From NCBI RefSeq assembly GCF_014202225.1, contig NZ_JACHGE010000001.1, positions 353,320 to 417,319 on the forward strand: a DNA stretch of 64,000 nucleotides, read 5' to 3'. The position numbers and the translations under genes are program-made. The DNA is from Algibacter amylolyticus (GTDB taxonomy: Bacteria; Bacteroidota; Bacteroidia; Flavobacteriales; Flavobacteriaceae). The notes beneath the pieces were generated by a model. That model saw nothing but the letters and a program-made list of their open reading frames with translations, had not been told where the DNA came from and searched no databases. The first letter of the stretch is position 1; each line of letters begins with the position of its first letter. This document shows positions 1 through 7,734 of the stretch, piece by piece.

Positions 1-638
1 AATGATTTATTTTTTAAATCTAAACCTGTAAAAATGCCTTTTTGGTACATTTTTTCGGCCGTTACCTTGCCTACGCCATAAAATTTTCGAATATCCAATT
101 GTTCTAAAAACTCAAGAACTTCCTCGGGATTTACCGTTTTTTGTCCGTTTGGTTTATTGTAATCACTAGCTACCTTAGCAATAAATTTATTAATAGAAAT
201 ACCAGCAGAAGCTGTTAAACCGACCTCTTCAAGAATTCTAGCTCTAATTTCTTCAGCAATTTTCGAGGCACTTGGGTTTCCTTTTTTGTTTATGGTAACA
301 TCTAAATACGCTTCATCTAAGGATAATGGTTCTACCAAATCGGTATAATCATGAAAAATTTTTCTAATTTTTTTAGATATTTCTGTATACCGTTCAAAAT
401 TTGTTTTCACAAAAATAAGATGCGGGCATAGTTTTATAGCCAAAGAGCCAGACATCGCACTTTTAACTCCAAATTTTCTAGCCTCGTAACTCGCAGCACT
501 AATAACACCGCGTTTTCCACCACCACCCACGGCAATTGCTTTGCCTTTAAGTTCTGGGTTATCCAATTGCTCTACAGATGCATAAAACGCATCCATATCA
601 ACATGAATAATTTTTCTTAATGGAAAATTGCTAGACAT
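1..638 (-). CDS. dinB: DNA polymerase IV (DinB), partial
   Basis: This is the N-terminal part of a Y-family translesion polymerase; the gene runs off the left edge, so only about 212 codons are present. Reading the minus strand from the ATG at 638 gives MSSNFPLRKIIHVDMDAFYA. That contains the DMDAFYASVE motif with the first catalytic aspartate, and further on SLDEAYLDV supplies the second metal-binding Asp-Glu pair. GGGGKRGVISAASYEARKFG is the nucleotide-binding fingers/palm region. Family members are usually 350-400 residues, so the thumb, little finger and beta-clamp peptide lie outside the window. It is divergent from the CYTH gene with a 53-bp gap. Identification is firm; regulation is not visible. 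Confidence 0.95.
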   Translation of the reverse strand, partial: MSSNFPLRKIIHVDMDAFYASVEQLDNPELKGKAIAVGGGGKRGVISAASYEARKFGVKSAMSGSLAIKLCPHLIFVKTNFERYTEISKKIRKIFHDYTDLVEPLSLDEAYLDVTINKKGNPSASKIAEEIRARILEEVGLTASAGISINKFIAKVASDYNKPNGQKTVNPEEVLEFLEQLDIRKFYGVGKVTAEKMYQKGIFTGLDLKNKS

Positions 639-691
639 ACCGTAAATTTAGGCATTAAATGCCTGTTTATTAAAGTAAGATTAGGATAAAA

Positions 692-1180
692 ATGATAGAA
701 ATTGAACGTAAATTTTTGGTGACTTCAAATGCTTTTAAAACAGAGGCTTTTAAATCTACACGGATTACACAAGGGTATTTAAATTCCAATAAGGATAGAG
801 CTGTTAGAGTACGGATTAAAGGTGAGCAGGGGTTTTTAACCATAAAAGGGGCATCATCAAAAAATGGCTTATCGCGTTTTGAATGGGAGAAAGAAATTCC
901 CCGTAAAGAAGCTCAAGAATTATTAAATTTGTGCGAACCGGGAGTTATTGATAAAACCCGCTACGAGGTAAAAGTAGGCCGTCATATTTTTGAAATTGAC
1001 ACGTTTTATGGTGGTAATGAAGGTTTAATTATAGCCGAGATCGAACTAAAAAACGAAAATGAAACTTTTGAAAAACCAAATTGGTTAGGCGAAGAGGTTT
1101 CTGGCCAAATCAAATATTATAACTCACAGTTAAGTAATAACCCTTTTAATACATGGGATACGTCCTGTAATAATTTATAA
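692..1180 (+). CDS. CYTH domain protein (triphosphate tunnel family)
   Basis: The 162-aa protein begins with the diagnostic EIERKFL signature of CYTH domains (residues 3-9), followed by alternating charged strands typical of the triphosphate tunnel fold: RVRIKGEQGFLTIKG, DKTRYEVKVG, FEIDTFYGGNEGLIIAEIEL. The length equals a single CYTH domain with no CHAD or other partner. Family members hydrolyse inorganic triphosphate or act as class IV adenylate cyclases; nothing here separates these, but short bacterial forms are more often tripolyphosphatases. It is the first gene of a tight run: the YCII lipoprotein starts 3 bp after its stop. A cytoplasmic enzyme is expected because no signal peptide is present. 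Confidence 0.88.
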   Translation: MIEIERKFLVTSNAFKTEAFKSTRITQGYLNSNKDRAVRVRIKGEQGFLTIKGASSKNGLSRFEWEKEIPRKEAQELLNLCEPGVIDKTRYEVKVGRHIFEIDTFYGGNEGLIIAEIELKNENETFEKPNWLGEEVSGQIKYYNSQLSNNPFNTWDTSCNNL

Positions 1181-1183
1181 AAA

Positions 1184-1726
1184 ATGAAATTAATGAAAAG
1201 AATTCTAGTAATATTTACACTTAGTTTCATGCTATTTGCATGTAAAGACAATTCAGTAAAACCGGAAGCAGAAGAGGTTATTAATGAGGTTACTAATGCT
1301 ATAAAAGACGTTGCTGAAATAGAACCGGAAGTTCCAAAAACTACAAAGGAAATTAAGGAAGAACTTACGGCTAAAGGTTTTAAGATTTTTGATTATGTAG
1401 ATGAAGCCACTCAAGATACTATCATTATGCAGCAGTATTTTATGGCGTTTTTAAAAAAAGGTGCCATTCGTATGCAAAACGAAGAGGAATCTGCAAAACT
1501 CCAAAAACAGCATTTAGCACATTTAAAAAAAATGTACCAGCTAGGTTATGCTGATATCTCTGGTCCTTTTGGTGATGATGGCGATATTCGCGGTATAACC
1601 ATTTACAATGTACCAACTTTAAAAATGGCCGATAGTTTAGCAAATTCAGATCCTATGGTTAAGGCCGGAAGATTGGTTATTGAAGTACACCCATGGTGGG
1701 CCGCAAAAGGTTTTGAATTACGCTAA
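1184..1726 (+). CDS. Lipoprotein with C-terminal YCII-related domain
   Basis: The 180-aa product starts with a lipoprotein signal ending in LFAC (lipobox; mature Cys about residue 20). A glutamate-rich linker of about 40 residues follows. From about residue 85 to the end the pattern is that of a YCII-related domain: FLKKGAIRM, a helix with QKQHLAHLKKM, ISGPFGDDGDIRGITIYNV, then DPMVKAGRLVIEVHPWWAAKG, where the KAGRL and PWW features are conserved in the family. The histidine in HLAHL and the Asp of DDGD sit where family active-site residues are expected. YCII proteins are normally cytoplasmic, so an exported lipid-anchored version is unusual. Its stop overlaps the next start by one base, implying co-translation. 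Confidence 0.75.
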   Translation: MKLMKRILVIFTLSFMLFACKDNSVKPEAEEVINEVTNAIKDVAEIEPEVPKTTKEIKEELTAKGFKIFDYVDEATQDTIIMQQYFMAFLKKGAIRMQNEEESAKLQKQHLAHLKKMYQLGYADISGPFGDDGDIRGITIYNVPTLKMADSLANSDPMVKAGRLVIEVHPWWAAKGFELR

Positions 1727-2601
1727 TGCTAAAGTTTGTTAGAGGGCTTTACCTCGTTTTAAATATGGCAATTATTGTTGCTTTATTAGCCATTCATTTT
1801 GTGGTTAAAGAAAGTAGCCATCAAAGCTCCTTGCTTTATTACATGTTGCCTTTACCCATTATAATTTTTACAGTTTTAATTTTAAGTGTTTTTTTATCTA
1901 AAAGATATAGAAGGTATAACCTCATATTAACCGGATTGTTATTGATAATTTGGTTAAGCCGAAGTTTTAAAATTAATATTCCAGAAGACGCTCAAGAAAG
2001 CGATTTAGAAGTGGTTTTATGGAACGCATCTCGAGAAAATAATTTTAAAGAAGCTTTTATAGAAAACGAAAATATCCCTGATGTTTTTGTTTTGGTTGAA
2101 GCTCGAAGAATGAATATTAAAAGGCTTCAGATTGATTTTCCTGAGTATCATTTTTATTTTTCTGGTGAAGAAATTTCCATTTTTTCTAAAACACCTATTG
2201 AAGGCATTGAAGTGAATCAAAATAAATTTAGAACCATTATTGTAAGCTTTAAAGTGAAAGACATTCGTTTTTATGCTGTTGATGGCGTAGGAAGTTTAGA
2301 TGTTCCTCGAGCTTGGGGATTAGATTTTATTGATGCACAAATAGAAGAAAAAGAACGCGCTGTGTTGTTAGGGGATTTTAATGTGCCTTTTGAGTCGAAA
2401 TTTTTTAGTGCCATTAAATCTAACTTTAATCATGCTTTCAATGAAAAAGGAAATGGATTTCGCGAAACTTGGTTTTGGAATATGCCGTTACTTTCTTTAG
2501 ATCATATTTGGGTTTCAAAAGACTTGCAGGTTATAGCTACAAAAAAAATAAACACGTTTAAAAGCGATCATTGCATGATTAGAACAACCATTAGACGGTA
2601 G
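1726..2601 (+). CDS. Membrane-anchored endonuclease/exonuclease/phosphatase family protein
   Basis: The 291-aa protein has about three hydrophobic segments in the first 90 residues (for example LYLVLNMAIIVALLAIHFVV and LLYYMLPLPIIIFTVLILSV), then a soluble EEP-fold domain. EEP hallmarks visible are LWNASREN (metal-binding Asn region), DVFVLVEA (catalytic Glu), LLGDFNVP (the GDFN motif), SLDHIWVS and a terminal SDHCMI (SDH motif). The family includes nucleases, sphingomyelinases and inositol phosphatases; with an N-terminal membrane domain the active site probably faces the periplasm, so the substrate cannot be named. The start overlaps the preceding lipoprotein stop (ATGCTAA-type arrangement), and its stop abuts the convergent pbpC end with no gap. 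Confidence 0.85.
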   Translation: MLKFVRGLYLVLNMAIIVALLAIHFVVKESSHQSSLLYYMLPLPIIIFTVLILSVFLSKRYRRYNLILTGLLLIIWLSRSFKINIPEDAQESDLEVVLWNASRENNFKEAFIENENIPDVFVLVEARRMNIKRLQIDFPEYHFYFSGEEISIFSKTPIEGIEVNQNKFRTIIVSFKVKDIRFYAVDGVGSLDVPRAWGLDFIDAQIEEKERAVLLGDFNVPFESKFFSAIKSNFNHAFNEKGNGFRETWFWNMPLLSLDHIWVSKDLQVIATKKINTFKSDHCMIRTTIRR

Positions 2602-4953
2602 TTATTCCGATATTTCAAATTTTCGTTTTGCCTCGTTTCCAAATGCATCAACAACAGTAATAATATGTTGTCCTGATGTTGGTTTAACTGCTAACTCATG
2701 AATATCTTTTGTGCTTCCAATAAACTTTTCATCAACATACCAAAACACTTTAGTTTCTGGCTTGGAATGGGCAATTTTTAAAATAAGATCGTTGGTATTG
2801 CCATCAAAATCTTTTGGTAAAAAAATACTGTTATTGGCTTTTGGGTAAATAAAATCTATAGACACACTATTTTCGCCTATACAATCACTTCTATATTTTG
2901 GTAACGGTTTATAAAACGGATTTTTAGTTTTGTAATAATAGGCCATTAATGGTGGCAGCACAAACCAAGACTTATGGTTAATATTACTTAAATCCTCGCA
3001 CGAAGCGTTCACTTGAAAGGTGTTATGTTTATCCAAGTGAATTAAAACATGATACGGACACGGTTTGGTTTTTAGTCCGCTAATTTGAATGTATTTTTGT
3101 TGGGTATCATCGCAATTTGGAGAAGCTCTATGGCCGCTTTGTTTGCAAATAGTAACGTTTTGCATTTCATCAAAAGGTTTAGCAAACCAATCGCTGTTTG
3201 GCAATAAACCGAACACATCAAATAAAATAGGCGCCGCGGTTTGCACGCCAACTAATCCTGGTCGGCCTTCGCCATCGGCATTTCCAACCCAAACACCAAC
3301 TACATAATCTTTTGTGGTTCCAATGGCCCAAGCGTCTCTAAAACCGAAACTGGTACCGGTTTTCCAAGCTATTTGTTTCGAGCCATCAAAAAACTCCCAA
3401 CTTTCATCACTTTCAGGTCGGTTTACTTCTTTTAAGCTTTCGTAGGTTAGATATATAGAGGCGGCATCAAAAAGTGTTTTATCAGTAGTTTTGTTTCCAA
3501 AATCAACAACTTCAGAAGCCAAAAACGTAGGTTCGCAAAATTCATTTGAAAAGTATTCGCTAGAATGTTCCGAGAAATGGTTCAAGGTTGAAGATAAAGC
3601 AGCATAGCTTTTACATAAATCCCAAAGGTTACTTTCGGCACCGCCTAAAACTAAGGATAATCCGTAATGATTGGCATTATATTTTAAATCCTTAAGATGG
3701 AGTTGTTTTAAATAATGGTAGAATCTATCTAAACCAAAACCTTGCAACATTCTAACGGCTGGCACATTTAAAGAGCGTGATAAAGCACGACTTGCAGGTA
3801 CAGCGCCATCATAGGTTTTATCGTAGTTTTCAGGATTGTAGCTTCCAAATTGTGTGGGTACATCGGCTACCAAGGTATTAGGAAGTAAATCGCCAGCATC
3901 TAGCATAGCAGCATATAAAAATGGTTTTAAAATACTACCGGTACTTCTAGGTTTGTCAATAATATCTACATCCTTTTGATGCGCTTTATCTGTTGGTGTA
4001 TTACCAACATAAGCTAAAACTTGTCTGGTTTTTACATTTAAAACTAAAACCGCTGCGTTGTGTATTTCGTTTTGGCTAAGTTGATTGTAATGTGTTTGTA
4101 CAATACGGTTTACACGATCTTGAAGTTTTGCATTTATGGTAGTATGAATACGTTGTCCGTAATGTCCTTTAGTTACTTTTTGTAATAAATGAGGTGCTAT
4201 TTGCGGCAGCGGATAAGGTTTTTGAGGTAAACCTTCGGCAGTAGAAAGTTTATAGGTAAGTGAATCTAAAATCGTGTTATCTAAAAGCTTTTTCAGCAGG
4301 CGATTTCGTTTATTTAATAAGCGCTCTTGGTTTTTACCGGGGTAAATTAAACTAGGTGCGTTTGGTAAAACCGCTAAAGTGGCACTTTCTGCCCACGATA
4401 AATCGTTTGCATGTCTATTAAAATACCGCCACGAAGCTGCTTCAAGCCCTACCACATTTCCCCCGAAAGGGGCATTACTGGTATAAAACGCTAAAATATC
4501 ATCTTTAGACTCTCGTAACTCCAAACGTGTGGCTAGAATTATTTCTTTTACTTTTTCAAAATAGGTTCTAGATTGTCCTTTTCTCGATAGTCTGATAACC
4601 TGTTGCGTTAGGGTGCTTCCGCCACGTTTAATACCTCCAGATTTTAAATTATCTCGTATGGCCTTAAAAATAGAAATTGGGTTAAACCCAGGATGTTTAT
4701 AAAAGTACTCGTCTTCAAATTGTAGAATACAAGTTTTAAATTTATCGGGAATAGAATCGTTATGCGGAAAACGCCATTGTCCATCTTTGGCTATTTGTGC
4801 ACCTAAAAGTTCATTGTTGGAACTTGTAATTACAGTAGTTGTAGGGTCTTTAAAAAGTTGTTTTGGTAAGCAAAACATATAAGCAACACATAGTACAGCA
4901 ATAATTGCCGATTTAATTTTATGTTTCTTTATGGTGTTTATTAGGCCTGTCAT
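2602..4953 (-). CDS. pbpC: Penicillin-binding protein 1C
   Basis: This 783-aa bifunctional peptidoglycan synthase has a short cytoplasmic tail and one membrane anchor (about residues 14-30). A GT51 glycosyltransferase domain follows with FEDEYFYKHPGF (catalytic Glu near residue 80) and GGSTLTQQVIRLSR. The transpeptidase domain has the SxxK motif in STGSILKPF (about residue 340), an SLN motif in ALSRSLNVPA and KTGTS (about residue 534). The C-terminal part from about residue 690 matches the beta-rich PBP1C-specific domain. Length is normal for PBP1C. In many proteobacteria pbpC is next to an alpha-2-macroglobulin gene; here that partner lies 2.8 kb upstream on the same strand, separated by three genes. 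A dispersed CCTTCCCTT repeat begins directly before the start codon. Confidence 0.95.
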   Translation of the reverse strand: MTGLINTIKKHKIKSAIIAVLCVAYMFCLPKQLFKDPTTTVITSSNNELLGAQIAKDGQWRFPHNDSIPDKFKTCILQFEDEYFYKHPGFNPISIFKAIRDNLKSGGIKRGGSTLTQQVIRLSRKGQSRTYFEKVKEIILATRLELRESKDDILAFYTSNAPFGGNVVGLEAASWRYFNRHANDLSWAESATLAVLPNAPSLIYPGKNQERLLNKRNRLLKKLLDNTILDSLTYKLSTAEGLPQKPYPLPQIAPHLLQKVTKGHYGQRIHTTINAKLQDRVNRIVQTHYNQLSQNEIHNAAVLVLNVKTRQVLAYVGNTPTDKAHQKDVDIIDKPRSTGSILKPFLYAAMLDAGDLLPNTLVADVPTQFGSYNPENYDKTYDGAVPASRALSRSLNVPAVRMLQGFGLDRFYHYLKQLHLKDLKYNANHYGLSLVLGGAESNLWDLCKSYAALSSTLNHFSEHSSEYFSNEFCEPTFLASEVVDFGNKTTDKTLFDAASIYLTYESLKEVNRPESDESWEFFDGSKQIAWKTGTSFGFRDAWAIGTTKDYVVGVWVGNADGEGRPGLVGVQTAAPILFDVFGLLPNSDWFAKPFDEMQNVTICKQSGHRASPNCDDTQQKYIQISGLKTKPCPYHVLIHLDKHNTFQVNASCEDLSNINHKSWFVLPPLMAYYYKTKNPFYKPLPKYRSDCIGENSVSIDFIYPKANNSIFLPKDFDGNTNDLILKIAHSKPETKVFWYVDEKFIGSTKDIHELAVKPTSGQHIITVVDAFGNEAKRKFEISE

Positions 4954-5012
4954 TTACCCTTCCGTCCTTTGGACACCTTCCCTTCATGAAGGCAAGGAAT
5001 TGTGCAGGAGTT
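4954..5012. repeat. Dispersed intergenic repeat, family B copy 1
   Basis: The segment contains ACCCTTCCGTC followed by CACCTTCCCTTcatgAAGGCAAGGAATTG. The same layout (CCTTCCCTT, short loop, AAGG-rich arm, AGTTG/AATTG) recurs at 7669-7729 and 52974-53043, and the ACCCTTCCGTC start is shared with the last copy. It has imperfect hairpin potential. This copy lies in the 5' leader of pbpC. Confidence 0.6.
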
Positions 5013-5111
5013 TAGTTTTAATTTATTAATATTTTTTATTAAACGCTCATCCATTAAAAGCAGGAGCGGATTTAGTTTTGCTAAAAGAAACTAAAAAAAG
5101 AATTAGTTTTA

Positions 5112-5435
5112 TTAAGACTCTTGGTTTCTTAGAAACTCATACTCGCGTTCTACTTTGCAAATTCTTACCTTATACCAACTGTACCAATCTTGTCTTCCTT
5201 TTTGTTGCGCCTGTAAATGCGCCGTTTGTTGTTTCCAGTTTTTAATGGCTTCAACAGTTTCCCAATAACTAACAGTAATTCCAATACCATCTCTTGCACT
5301 TTCCATACCTAGAAAACCTGGTTGCTGTTTGGCTAAATGTTCCATTTTATCTGCCATTTCTGCATAACCTTCAATATTTTCATTTTGAGTTGATGTGAAG
5401 ATTACCGCATAATAAGGTTTAAAGTCATTTGTCAT
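5112..5435 (-). CDS. Antibiotic biosynthesis monooxygenase (ABM) domain protein
   Basis: The 107-aa protein is a single ABM-fold domain. Features are YYAVIFTSTQNENIEGYAEM (first strand and helix), HLAKQQPGFLGMESARDGIG (the conserved PGF(L)GMES turn) and ITVSYWETVEAIKNWKQQTAH, ending with a YSWYKVRICKVEREY strand. Members include quinol monooxygenases and haem-degrading enzymes, but many are uncharacterised and this subgroup (YczJ-like) has no settled substrate. It is cytoplasmic with no signal peptide. It lies 14 bp downstream of the DUF2071 gene on the same strand, so the two are probably cotranscribed. Confidence 0.78.
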   Translation of the reverse strand: MTNDFKPYYAVIFTSTQNENIEGYAEMADKMEHLAKQQPGFLGMESARDGIGITVSYWETVEAIKNWKQQTAHLQAQQKGRQDWYSWYKVRICKVEREYEFLRNQES

Positions 5436-5449
5436 TGGTCAAAAGGTAT

Positions 5450-6181
5450 TTAATTACTAATTAGTGGCATTTTCTTCTTATTCCAAGTTAAAACTTGTAC
5501 GCCGCTAGAGTAATGCATTCTATCTGGTTGGTTATTTATTAAATGGTTAAAACGCCCATAGTTTAATTTTAAACTACTAATGTTTATATTTTGCATGGGC
5601 CATTCCACATGGTGCACGTCGTATTCAATAATATGTTTTTTATAATCTTGAAAAACCGCATAACGTTCAGTAAGCCATAAATCGGTTTTATCTTTTGTAA
5701 CAGGCGTTTCATTGCGTTCATATTTAATATGAAACGTGTCATAAAATATATTATTTTCCGATGTAAAAGTAGATGCGTTTCTACTCATTTTAGAATGCCT
5801 ATATGGAAATTTAGAAAGTGTTTTTAAAACCTTACAAGATGTTTTTTTACTGCCTTCCATACTTAAAAAGTACACACTAGGCTTGCCATTACAAACCACA
5901 TAAACACGAATATTTATTTCTTGAAAATCTGAAATATGAGGGATTTTTGGAAGGCTCCTAATACCAATTTTATTCATGTTAAAAGCCACTAAACTCACCC
6001 ATGTTTTACCGTAAAGAGTATCTACTACTAGAGGTTTAGGAAGTAGCGGTTTAATTAATTCTGGGGTAACTTCCCAATGTAAAAAAACAACCTTATTCCA
6101 TTCTTGGTAAAACTTCCAAGAACGTTTTGGGTATGCAAAAGGTCTGTGCGATTTTTGTTTTAATATGTCCTTTGCTTTCAT
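5450..6181 (-). CDS. DUF2071 (YqjF-like) protein
   Basis: The 243-aa protein matches the DUF2071/YqjF pattern: an N-terminal WKFYQEWNKVVFLHWEVTPE, then LIKPLLPKPLVVDTLYGKTWVSLVAF (two short pieces of the conserved L-P...D...G..WVS..pF block) and ISDFQEINIRVYV. Later SVYFLSMEGSKK and the C-terminal DVHHVEWPMQ are also typical. The biochemical role of the family is unknown; the fold is predicted to be related to acetoacetate decarboxylase. No signal or membrane segment is visible. It is upstream of the ABM gene and likely shares its transcript. Confidence 0.75.
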   Translation of the reverse strand: MKAKDILKQKSHRPFAYPKRSWKFYQEWNKVVFLHWEVTPELIKPLLPKPLVVDTLYGKTWVSLVAFNMNKIGIRSLPKIPHISDFQEINIRVYVVCNGKPSVYFLSMEGSKKTSCKVLKTLSKFPYRHSKMSRNASTFTSENNIFYDTFHIKYERNETPVTKDKTDLWLTERYAVFQDYKKHIIEYDVHHVEWPMQNINISSLKLNYGRFNHLINNQPDRMHYSSGVQVLTWNKKKMPLISN

Positions 6182-6290
6182 GTTGTTTTTTTTGAACGGG
6201 AAAGCATGCTATTTAATTATGCCCCGTTCAATTTAGCTATAGGTAAATTTAAAAAGAAATTCACAGAGGGTGTAGCCTTAAAACAATAAA

Positions 6291-7415
6291 TTATTCGGTA
6301 GCATTTTCAAGACCTGTAGTTAAGCCGTCTAAGAACCCATAATATCCGGGTTTAGGGTCTAAATTTTCGTCAAAAATAGTTGGCCATTCTTTTAAATCGT
6401 AGAAAGGTTTAATCCATGTATCACGATCATTAAAATCCCAGAAAGTAATTCCAAATTGTTGTGTTTTTGGCACATGTTTTCGGTAAAGCATCACAACTTG
6501 TTTAAATTTTTCGGCCTGTGCCATTTCCATGTCATGGGTTAAAGTGGTTATTTTTGGTTTGTCTTTTGCATTTTCATCGCGGGTATTAAAAATAATATCC
6601 AGTTCAGAAATATGAATAAGTAACCCTGTAGAAGCCGCTAATTTTAATGCATTTGCAATGGCCTTTTCTGTGGTATCCATTTCTAAATGCATTTGCAATC
6701 CAATACCATGTATAGGAACATCGCGTTTTACAAGATCGTTAACCATGGCTACTATACCATTCAATTTTTCCGGATGTCTTTCATGCCCAAAATCATTATA
6801 AAATAACTTGGCATCAGGATCGGCATCGTGCGCATATCGAAACGCTTTTTCAATATAATCTTTACCAAAAGTATTAAACCAAAACTCGTCTCTAAATTCA
6901 CCAGATTTATCGGCGAAAGCTTCGTTTACAACATCCCAAGCAACCACATCATCTTTATATCGGGTTAAAACAGTAGTAATATATTTTTTTAGGTAGGCGT
7001 CTGCCCATGCAGCACCTTTTTTGTTGGTCATGTTAGTAATCCACTCCGGCACATTGTAATACCAAACTAAAGCATGACCAAACAAACGCATATCATGCTT
7101 TTGTGTGTAGGCCACTAATCTATCTACGTTAGTAAAATCTGGGATGCTATCATGCTCGACTAATGCATACATTTTCATGTCGTTGGTAGCCGTAATACTA
7201 TTAAAGTTGGTGTGGGTAATGGAATCTAGCTTGCTATCCTTTAATACTTTACTAATATTTATAGCGCCACCAATAGGTAAGTCAGACCAATCTTTAAGAC
7301 CTTTGTTGGTAGATACTTCAATATCTTGTTTTAAAGCTTGATCTTGCGAGACTTGTTTGCAAGAGGTAATAAGTAATACAGAAATCAGGCCGAAATAGAG
7401 AGTTTTTAGATACAT
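6291..7415 (-). CDS. GH10 endo-1,4-beta-xylanase, lipoprotein
   Basis: The 374-aa protein has a lipoprotein signal with LLITSC (mature Cys about residue 19) and then a single glycoside hydrolase family 10 barrel. The acid/base glutamate is in WDVVNEAF (about residue 164) and the nucleophile glutamate in HISELDI (about residue 269). Other GH10 markers are GHALVWY, FYNDFGHE and GIGLQMHLE, and WDFNDRDTW near the end. Length fits a one-domain enzyme. It should cleave beta-1,4-xylan backbones at the outer surface or in the periplasm. No SusC/SusD pair or other glycan gene is nearby, so it is not in a polysaccharide utilisation locus within this window. A TATATTTG box on the minus strand sits 26 bp upstream of the start. 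Confidence 0.93.
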   Translation of the reverse strand: MYLKTLYFGLISVLLITSCKQVSQDQALKQDIEVSTNKGLKDWSDLPIGGAINISKVLKDSKLDSITHTNFNSITATNDMKMYALVEHDSIPDFTNVDRLVAYTQKHDMRLFGHALVWYYNVPEWITNMTNKKGAAWADAYLKKYITTVLTRYKDDVVAWDVVNEAFADKSGEFRDEFWFNTFGKDYIEKAFRYAHDADPDAKLFYNDFGHERHPEKLNGIVAMVNDLVKRDVPIHGIGLQMHLEMDTTEKAIANALKLAASTGLLIHISELDIIFNTRDENAKDKPKITTLTHDMEMAQAEKFKQVVMLYRKHVPKTQQFGITFWDFNDRDTWIKPFYDLKEWPTIFDENLDPKPGYYGFLDGLTTGLENATE

Positions 7416-7440
7416 TTGTTATTAAGTGTAAAATTTACAC

Positions 7441-7448
7441 CAAATATA
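7441..7448 (-). promoter_or_regulatory. Candidate -7 box for the xylanase gene
   Basis: On the minus strand the sequence reads TATATTTG, an exact match to the Bacteroidota -7 consensus TAnnTTTG, 26 bp before the xylanase start codon. No convincing TTTG -33 element was found at 19-21 bp spacing, so this is a partial match. Confidence 0.4.
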
Positions 7449-7483
7449 TCATTTATTTAAATAAAGCCCTACTAACAAGGCAA

Positions 7484-7590
7484 TTATTTGGGCGTTACCT
7501 CAAGGGTCGGGCTTTCGGCAGTTGCTTTTTTGTGTTGCATAAACGCAACAACACAAAAAGAGCTTCAACAAATGCCTCAATCCCTAACGT
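7484..7590 (+). repeat. Dispersed intergenic repeat, family A copy 1
   Basis: The element starts ATTTGGGCGTTACC and AAGGGTCGGGCTTTC and ends CAATCCCTAACG. Copies with the same two ends are at 44371-44450 (same orientation) and 53178-53282 (opposite orientation). The termini are short inverted repeats (GGCGTTA versus TAACGC at the far end). The centre is different in each copy; here it is a long hairpin around GTGTTGcataaaCGCAAC. With family B copy 2 it fills most of this 319-bp gene-free interval. Confidence 0.75.
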
Positions 7591-7668
7591 ACCTGTTTGC
7601 TAGCTTATGGAATTAAGTTTTAAGTTTAATTTGTTTTTGCGGGAGTTCGGTTTTTGTACCTTTCCGCG

Positions 7669-7729
7669 TTAATTTCATAGGGAATTAAAGCCACCTTCCC
7701 TTTTTTTAAGGGAACGAGTTGATTGTGAT
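7669..7729. repeat. Dispersed intergenic repeat, family B copy 2
   Basis: GGAATTAAAGCCACCTTCCC, a T-rich loop and AAGGGAACGAGTTG correspond to the GGAGTTAAAGCAACCTTCCC / GGAAGGAGTTG arms of the copy at 52974-53043. It forms an imperfect hairpin just after the alpha-2-macroglobulin stop and could also act as its terminator. Confidence 0.6.
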
Positions 7730-7734
7730 GCAAA

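Noticed and set aside
6291-7415. Xylanase as part of a polysaccharide utilisation locus
   Set aside because: No SusC/SusD, other glycan enzyme or hybrid regulator is adjacent.
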